A DNA stretch of 64,000 nt from Bradyrhizobium sp. AZCC 1693 (GTDB taxonomy: Bacteria; Pseudomonadota; Alphaproteobacteria; Rhizobiales; Xanthobacteraceae), in assembly GCF_036924745.1 (NCBI RefSeq), contig NZ_JAZHSD010000001.1, positions 5,828,001-5,892,000 on the forward strand. Reading direction: 5' to 3'. Below, in pieces: positions 59,754 to 64,000 of the stretch. Position numbers and translations under genes: made by a program. The number at the start of each line of letters is the position of its first letter. Position 1 is the stretch's first letter. The notes under the pieces are model-generated. The model worked only from the letters and a program-made list of their open reading frames with translations, ran no database searches and was not told the origin of the DNA.

Positions 59754-61008
59754 TGTTTAGCCCGGACAGATCACTGACGGGTGTTCGGAGACATAGCTGA
59801 CACATCAAAATTGGCTGGATTGGTCGATTCGGGAGCCGTCCATGCCGTGGAGCGAGGTGTCAGTAATGGATCAGCGACGCGAGTTCGTGCGACTTGCCTT
59901 GCAGGAAGGAGCGAACCGCCGGGAGCTCTGCCGGCGGTTCGGGATCAGTCCTGATGTGGGCTACAAATGGCTGAGGCGATGGCAGGCCGGCGATCGGGAG
60001 CTTTCGGATCAGTCCCGTCGTCCGAAGCGGATGCCCAAGCGCAGCGCCGCTGCCGTGGAGGCGCGGGTCGTAACTGTGCGCGACAAGCATCCTGCTTGGG
60101 GAGCACGCAAGATCGCCCATTGCCTGAAGCGCAATGGGCAGGCTGTGCCAGTGCCGTCCACCGTGCATCGGATCCTGTGTCGGAACGACCGGATCAAGCC
60201 GAGCGAGAATGCGCCGCCCAATCCAGGCCATCGCTTCGAGAAGGAAGCTCCCAATCAGTTGTGGCAGATGGACTTCAAGGGCCACATGCCACTCGCCAAC
60301 GGGACGCGATGCCATCCGCTGACGGTGATCGACGATCATTCGCGCTATGTCCCGTGCCTGAAGGCGTGTGAGAACGAGCTGCAGGAGCATCTGACGGCCA
60401 CGTTCCGCCGCTATGGCCTGCCGGAGGCCTTCTATATCGATAACGGCTCACCTTGGGGTGATACGTCCGGCGGTCGCTGGACCGGGCTGAAGGTGTGGCT
60501 GCTCAAGCTCGGCATCAGGGTGGTGCATGCCAGACCGTGCCACCCGCAGGGCCGCGGCAAGAACGAGCGCTTCCATCGCACCCTCAACGCCGAAGTGTTT
60601 GCCATGCGCCCCTTCCGCACCCTGCCGGAGGTCCAGCGCGCCCTCGACGCCTGGCGCATGGTCTACAATCTGGAGCGGCCTCACCAAGGCCTCGATATGA
60701 GCGTCCCCGCCGACCGCTTTCGGCCGAGTTCACGTGCGATGCCGGCCCGTATTCCGGAGGTGCAATACGACCTCGGCGAGACGGTTCGGACCGTCTCGCC
60801 GACCCGAAGCTACATCTCTTTCAAGGGACAGTTCTGGAAAGTTCCGAAAGCCTTCGTCGGCGAGCGCCTTGCCATCCGCCCGCTCGATCGCGACGGCCAC
60901 TACGGTATCTTCTTTGCCAGTTGGCAGGTCGCATCGATCGACTTGACCAATGACCAACCTGTCAGTGATGTGTCCGAACAGGTGTCAGCCATGTCTCCGG
61001 ACTAAACA
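59754..61008 (+). mobile_element. Complete IS481-family insertion sequence, 1255 bp
   Basis: Ends are TGTTTAGCCCGGACAGATCA (left) and the complement of TGTTTAGTCCGGAGACATGG (right). Similarity continues inward for about 45 bases, because each end has two copies of a CGGASACATVRCTGACA-like unit in matching order. The flanking CTTC at 59750-59753 and 61009-61012 is a 4-bp target duplication. The transposase gene is intact and fills most of the element, so the copy may still be active. It lies within a palindromic repeat after yejF and disrupts no gene. Confidence 0.92.
59842..61005 (+). CDS. IS481-family transposase
   Basis: A 387-residue transposase. The N-terminal helix-turn-helix (about 18-55: NRRELCRRFGISPDVGYKWLRRW) is followed by a second DNA-binding helical region (HPAWGARKIAHCLKRNG) and the rve integrase core, with the DDE residues at D144 (WQMDFKGHM), D200 (YIDNGSPWG) and E242 (GKNERFHRTL). 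A beta-rich C-terminal domain follows (about 300-370). Length and motif order are those of IS481 transposases. ATG 59842 is taken; ATG 59866 is the alternative. The stop lies in the right terminal repeat. No frameshift or missing catalytic residue is seen. Confidence 0.95.
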   Translation: MPWSEVSVMDQRREFVRLALQEGANRRELCRRFGISPDVGYKWLRRWQAGDRELSDQSRRPKRMPKRSAAAVEARVVTVRDKHPAWGARKIAHCLKRNGQAVPVPSTVHRILCRNDRIKPSENAPPNPGHRFEKEAPNQLWQMDFKGHMPLANGTRCHPLTVIDDHSRYVPCLKACENELQEHLTATFRRYGLPEAFYIDNGSPWGDTSGGRWTGLKVWLLKLGIRVVHARPCHPQGRGKNERFHRTLNAEVFAMRPFRTLPEVQRALDAWRMVYNLERPHQGLDMSVPADRFRPSSRAMPARIPEVQYDLGETVRTVSPTRSYISFKGQFWKVPKAFVGERLAIRPLDRDGHYGIFFASWQVASIDLTNDQPVSDVSEQVSAMSPD

Positions 61009-61038
61009 CTTCGCGGGTGATGACGGTTGAGGGTGTGG

Positions 61039-61881
61039 CTATAGCCGCTTGATCGCCGTCACTTCGCTTCCCGCCGCCTTGATCCGCGCAATGGCCTCGC
61101 GCGTGTTCTCCACCACCGTCGCCATGTGATGCGCATTGGCGTGCACGATGGTGTCGGCGTCGCGGACGATCGCGACGTGGCCTTTCCAGAAGATCAGGTC
61201 GCCGCGTTGTAATCGCTTCGCCTCGGCTGCGTCGAGCGCCCGGCCGAGCCCATCCTGCTGCATGTCGCTGTCGCGCGGGCAGCCGGTGCCGGCGGCGTTC
61301 AGCGCCACCTGGACGAGGCCGGAGCAATCGATGCCGAGCGAGCTCTTGCCGCCCCAGAGATAGGGCGTGCCGACAAAGCGTTCGGCGACCGCGACGAAAT
61401 CCCTTTCCACCGCGTCGAGGTCACCGACATGTTGTCGCGGCAGATACCGGCCTTCGTCCGTCACGGCGAATGCGCCGTCTTCACGGGCAATCGTTACGCG
61501 CGCGCCCATTGACAGTGTCTCGACCGGCGGCAGCTTGATCGACGGACCCGGAAACGCAAAGGTCCGCAACGCCGTGATCTTGTGCGTCGGTGCGACCGCG
61601 GGCTTTGTCAGCGCTGCATCGGGAATCCAGCCAACATAGCCATCGCCGTTCAATTTGCCCCAGGCAAAGCCTTCACCATTGCGGTCGTAGATGGTGACGC
61701 GCTCGCCCTTCAGCGCCTGCGTCACCAGCAAGGTGTCCGCAGCAGGTCCCTCGCGCACCGGCGCGACGGCCTCACGCACGCTAAATTCCTCGCCGTCGAC
61801 AAAACGCGCGGCCTTCACCTTGCCTTCCAGATATTTCGCGGCAACCTCAGGCCGTGCCGGCGTCAGACGCGGATCATGCAT
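61039..61881 (-). CDS. NlpC/P60-family cysteine peptidase with N-terminal SH3-like domains
   Basis: A 280-residue protein. Two bacterial SH3-like segments occupy about 30-150 (FSVREAVAPVREGPAADT with QALKGERVTIYDRNGEGFAWGKLNGDGYVGWI; the part ERVTIYDRNGEGFAWGKL is typical). The C-terminal NlpC/P60 domain (about 160-275) has FVGTPYLWGGKSSLGIDCSGLVQVAL with catalytic Cys in DCSG, GDLIFWKGHVAIV with the catalytic His, and HANAHH as the third polar residue. The family cuts peptidoglycan stem peptides (D-Glu-diaminopimelate bonds). No signal peptide is seen, so it may act on muropeptides in the cytoplasm during recycling, in keeping with its operon partner, an aminopeptidase. Its start overlaps the aminopeptidase stop by eight bases. 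Confidence 0.92.
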   Translation of the reverse strand: MHDPRLTPARPEVAAKYLEGKVKAARFVDGEEFSVREAVAPVREGPAADTLLVTQALKGERVTIYDRNGEGFAWGKLNGDGYVGWIPDAALTKPAVAPTHKITALRTFAFPGPSIKLPPVETLSMGARVTIAREDGAFAVTDEGRYLPRQHVGDLDAVERDFVAVAERFVGTPYLWGGKSSLGIDCSGLVQVALNAAGTGCPRDSDMQQDGLGRALDAAEAKRLQRGDLIFWKGHVAIVRDADTIVHANAHHMATVVENTREAIARIKAAGSEVTAIKRL

Positions 61882-63256
61882 GGCGTTCGCTCAGCAGTTT
61901 GTAGATCGCGCGCGCGGCCTGGCATTCGCCGCCTTCGGGGCGCGCGGGTTTTGCGGATGGCGTCCAGCCGTAGATATCGACATGCAGCCAGCTTTTTGCA
62001 TCGGTGACGAAGCGCTGCAGGAACAGCGCGCAGGTGATCGAGCCGGCAAAGCCGCCGGACGGCGCATTGTTGATGTCGGCTGTCTTCGAATCCAGCCAGG
62101 AATCATAGGGCGGCCACAGCGGCATTCGCCACAATGGATCGTTCTCCCGTTTCGCATGGACTGCGACGCTTTCGGCCAGCGTCTCATCATGGGTGTAAAA
62201 GGGCGGTAAATCCGGTCCCAGCGCCACCCGCGCCGCCCCCGTCAGGGTGCCGAGGTCAACCAGCAGATCCGGCTTCTCCTCGTCCGCCAGCGCCAGCGCA
62301 TCCGCCAGCACCAGCCGCCCCTCGGCGTCGGTGTTGCCGATCTCGACCGTCGGTCCCTTGCGCGACTTGAAGATGTCGAGCGGGCGGAAGGCGTTGCCGG
62401 CCACCGCGTTCTCGACCGCGGGGATCAGGACGCGCAGCCGCACTTTCAGCTTCGCATCCATCACCATCTGCGCCAGCGCCAGCACGTTGGCGGCGCCGCC
62501 CATGTCCTTTTTCATGATCAGCATGCCGCTGGACGGTTTTAAGTCGAGGCCGCCGGTGTCGAAGCAGACGCCCTTGCCGACCAGCGTCACTTTGGGATGG
62601 GCGGGATCGCCCCAGCTCAGGTCGATCAGGCGCGGGACGCGCGTCGAGGCCATGCCGACGGCGTGGATCAGCGGAAAGTTCTGCTTCACCAGCTCGTCGC
62701 CGACGATGCAGTTGAACTGGGCGCCGAAGCGCGTCGCCAATTGCTGCGCAGCTTCTGCCAGTTCCGCCGGGCCCATGTCGTTCGACGGCGTATTGATCAG
62801 GTCGCGCGCCAGCGCGGCCGCCTCCGACATCCGCGCGATATCGGCGACATCGACGCCGTCGGGCGGCGTCAGCCGGACGTTGGGCCGGTCCGCCTTGCGA
62901 TAACGGCCGAAGCGATAGCTCCCAAGGGCAAAGGCCAGCGTCGCGAGCCGCGCATCATGCGGCGCATTGGAAAAGCGATAGACGCCCGGCGGCAGCAGGC
63001 CGGGCAGGGCGCCGGGCCTGAACAGGTCGCGGGATTTGCTGCTCTCGTCCTCGATGCCGAAAACGACCTGCGCGATCTTTCCGTCGGGCGCGGGCAGCGT
63101 CAGGCATTTGCCGGGCTTGGCGGTGAAGTCGTTGGCCGCCGCAAACTGCCGGGCTTGCTCGGGAAGCTCCCTGGCGATCCCGGGCCATGTGGTCTTGGTA
63201 GCGAAAATGATCGGAATGGCAGCGGCGTCGGGCGCGGTCTCGAACGGGGATTGCAT
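61874..63256 (-). CDS. M17-family leucyl aminopeptidase
   Basis: A 460-residue cytoplasmic metallo-aminopeptidase that removes N-terminal residues from peptides. N-terminal regulatory domain about 1-160; catalytic domain with the metal ligands in VTLVGKGVCFDTGGLDLKPSSGMLIMKKDMGGAA near 225 (Lys in GKGVCFDTGG and MKKDMGGA) and the family signature NTDAEGRLVLADAL near 305. It lacks the longer N-terminus of PepA proteins, fitting the shorter alphaproteobacterial group often found beside NlpC/P60 genes. ATG 63256 is the first good start. The overlap with the peptidase gene suggests joint use in cell-wall peptide turnover. Confidence 0.93.
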   Translation of the reverse strand: MQSPFETAPDAAAIPIIFATKTTWPGIARELPEQARQFAAANDFTAKPGKCLTLPAPDGKIAQVVFGIEDESSKSRDLFRPGALPGLLPPGVYRFSNAPHDARLATLAFALGSYRFGRYRKADRPNVRLTPPDGVDVADIARMSEAAALARDLINTPSNDMGPAELAEAAQQLATRFGAQFNCIVGDELVKQNFPLIHAVGMASTRVPRLIDLSWGDPAHPKVTLVGKGVCFDTGGLDLKPSSGMLIMKKDMGGAANVLALAQMVMDAKLKVRLRVLIPAVENAVAGNAFRPLDIFKSRKGPTVEIGNTDAEGRLVLADALALADEEKPDLLVDLGTLTGAARVALGPDLPPFYTHDETLAESVAVHAKRENDPLWRMPLWPPYDSWLDSKTADINNAPSGGFAGSITCALFLQRFVTDAKSWLHVDIYGWTPSAKPARPEGGECQAARAIYKLLSERHA

Positions 63257-63391
63257 GCGGGTCTCGCGGAAGGGGACGGGCGGGGTGGTGCCGATGGCAT
63301 AGCACGGCCAATTAACCGGCCGTTAGGGTTAACAGTCTATTGCTGGCGCGTTCGGCTCCCTTCGCCAGCCATTCCCGTGAGTTGAAGTGCC

Positions 63392-64000
63392 ATGCGTCGA
63401 CAGTCCTGCCATTCCCGGTCTCTTGCCCGGTTCCTCTCCTCCGCGGCCGTGACGGCGGTTCTCGCTGCCGGCCTTGGCGGCTGCCAGACCATGTCCGACA
63501 TAACGGGGTCGCTGACCTCATCGTCTCCCAAAGCACAGGCCGTTCCCGACGATCCGCGCCGCGCGGTCGAGGTTTACGGCGAGCGATATCGCGCCAACCC
63601 CAAGGATGCCGAGGCGGCAATGGGATACGGCCAGGCGCTGCGCGCCACCGGCCAGCGGGCGCAGGCCGCCGCCGTGCTCGAACAGGCCACCATCGCCCAT
63701 CCCGGCAACAAGACGCTGCTTGCCGCTTACGGCCGCGCGCTCGCCGACAACGGCAATTCGCAGGCGGCCTTCGATGTGCTCAGCCGCGCCCATTCGCCCG
63801 CCAATCCCGACTGGCGTATTCTTTCGGTGCAGGGCACCACGCTCGACAAGATGGGCAAGCACGAGGAGGCCCGCGGCTATTACGCGAGCGCGCTGAAGAT
63901 CGTGCCGGAAGAGCCGTCGGTGCTGTCCAATCTCGGTCTCTCCTACATGCTGACGCGGGAGTTGCCGCAAGCCGAGGAAACGCTGCGACGCGCCCATTCC
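63392..64000 (+). CDS. TPR-repeat lipoprotein, TadD-like (3' truncated by window edge)
   Basis: The visible 203 residues start with a lipoprotein signal (SSAAVTAVLAAGLGGC, lipidated Cys near residue 31) then a Ser-rich linker and tetratricopeptide repeats from about residue 55: RAVEVYGERYRANPKDAEAAMGYGQAL, AAAVLEQATIAHPGNKTLLAAYGRAL, WRILSVQGTTLDKMGKHEEARGYYASALKIVPEEPSVLSNLGLSYM (each helix pair follows the 34-residue TPR pattern, e.g. GKHEEARGYYASALKI). The pattern resembles TadD, the outer-membrane pilotin of Flp/Tad pilus assembly, but Tad genes are not within the window. ATG 63392 is preceded by a GTTGAAG sequence. Confidence 0.8.
   Translation, partial: MRRQSCHSRSLARFLSSAAVTAVLAAGLGGCQTMSDITGSLTSSSPKAQAVPDDPRRAVEVYGERYRANPKDAEAAMGYGQALRATGQRAQAAAVLEQATIAHPGNKTLLAAYGRALADNGNSQAAFDVLSRAHSPANPDWRILSVQGTTLDKMGKHEEARGYYASALKIVPEEPSVLSNLGLSYMLTRELPQAEETLRRAHS

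Larger units (their letters stand above)
59668..61026. repeat. Dispersed palindromic element, family E (copy 2), split by the IS element
   Basis: Left part 59668-59753 (TGTCATACCCGCGAAGGCGAG at the outer end shortened here as ATACCCGCGAAGGCGAG, then ATCCAGTACG and TACTGGATCACCCGCC) and right part 61009-61026 (CTTCGCGGGTGATGACGG). Removing the IS and one CTTC restores a continuous inverted repeat CACCCGCCTTCGCGGGTGAT at the right arm. Confidence 0.8.

Overview
The window looks like chromosome from a Bradyrhizobium-type alphaproteobacterium. Evidence: high GC; dense intergenic palindromic repeats of the kind common in that group; CycM, KdsB and PheA next to each other; pobA and hydroxycinnamate genes beside TRAP and ABC transporters; and a pim-like dicarboxylate operon. 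Gene names rest on motifs and context read by eye; no search was run.

Region 1 (1-18963) is an aromatic-acid catabolic block. It holds a truncated LysR regulator, a frameshifted PaaI-type thioesterase, pobA, a three-gene TRAP transporter with a DUF3237 gene, an enoyl-CoA hydratase/feruloyl-CoA synthase/SDR/thioesterase operon, and a branched-chain-type ABC transporter whose binding protein (10626) is split from its membrane and ATPase genes (14716-18253) by a large PAS-GAF-GGDEF-EAL gene. A MarR regulator closes the block. Three promoter regions (pobA/TRAP, hydratase operon, MarR/ABC) share the motif TTATNNNATATAAC, which suggests one MarR regulon resembling the CouR system of Rhodopseudomonas palustris. 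The likely flow is import of p-coumarate or ferulate, CoA activation, side-chain shortening to 4-hydroxybenzoate or vanillate, then PobA.

Region 2 (19099-22716) has a second c-di-GMP protein and a glycerate 2-kinase. Region 3 (22843-31237, all minus) is a Liv-type ABC transporter with three tandem substrate-binding genes, each followed by its own terminator, and an IclR regulator. The IclR gene is divergent from Region 4 (31419-38902), a pim-like operon of beta-oxidation enzymes for dicarboxylates or fatty acids without the thiolase gene. A 19-bp perfect palindrome lies between the two.

Region 5 (39112-51694) carries housekeeping genes: glpK, a small secreted DUF6636-like protein, two glutathione transferases (one maleylacetoacetate isomerase-like), metF-metH (metH broken by one extra base), a luciferase-like monooxygenase, pheA-kdsB and cycM. 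Region 6 (51962-59660) is a Yej-type peptide ABC transporter with two tandem binding proteins. A complete IS481-family element (59754-61008) follows, inserted inside a palindromic repeat with a 4-bp target duplication. The window ends with an NlpC/P60 protein, an M17 aminopeptidase and a partial TPR lipoprotein.

At least fifteen palindromic repeat copies of several families fill the gaps between genes. No tRNA, rRNA, CRISPR array or phage module was seen.
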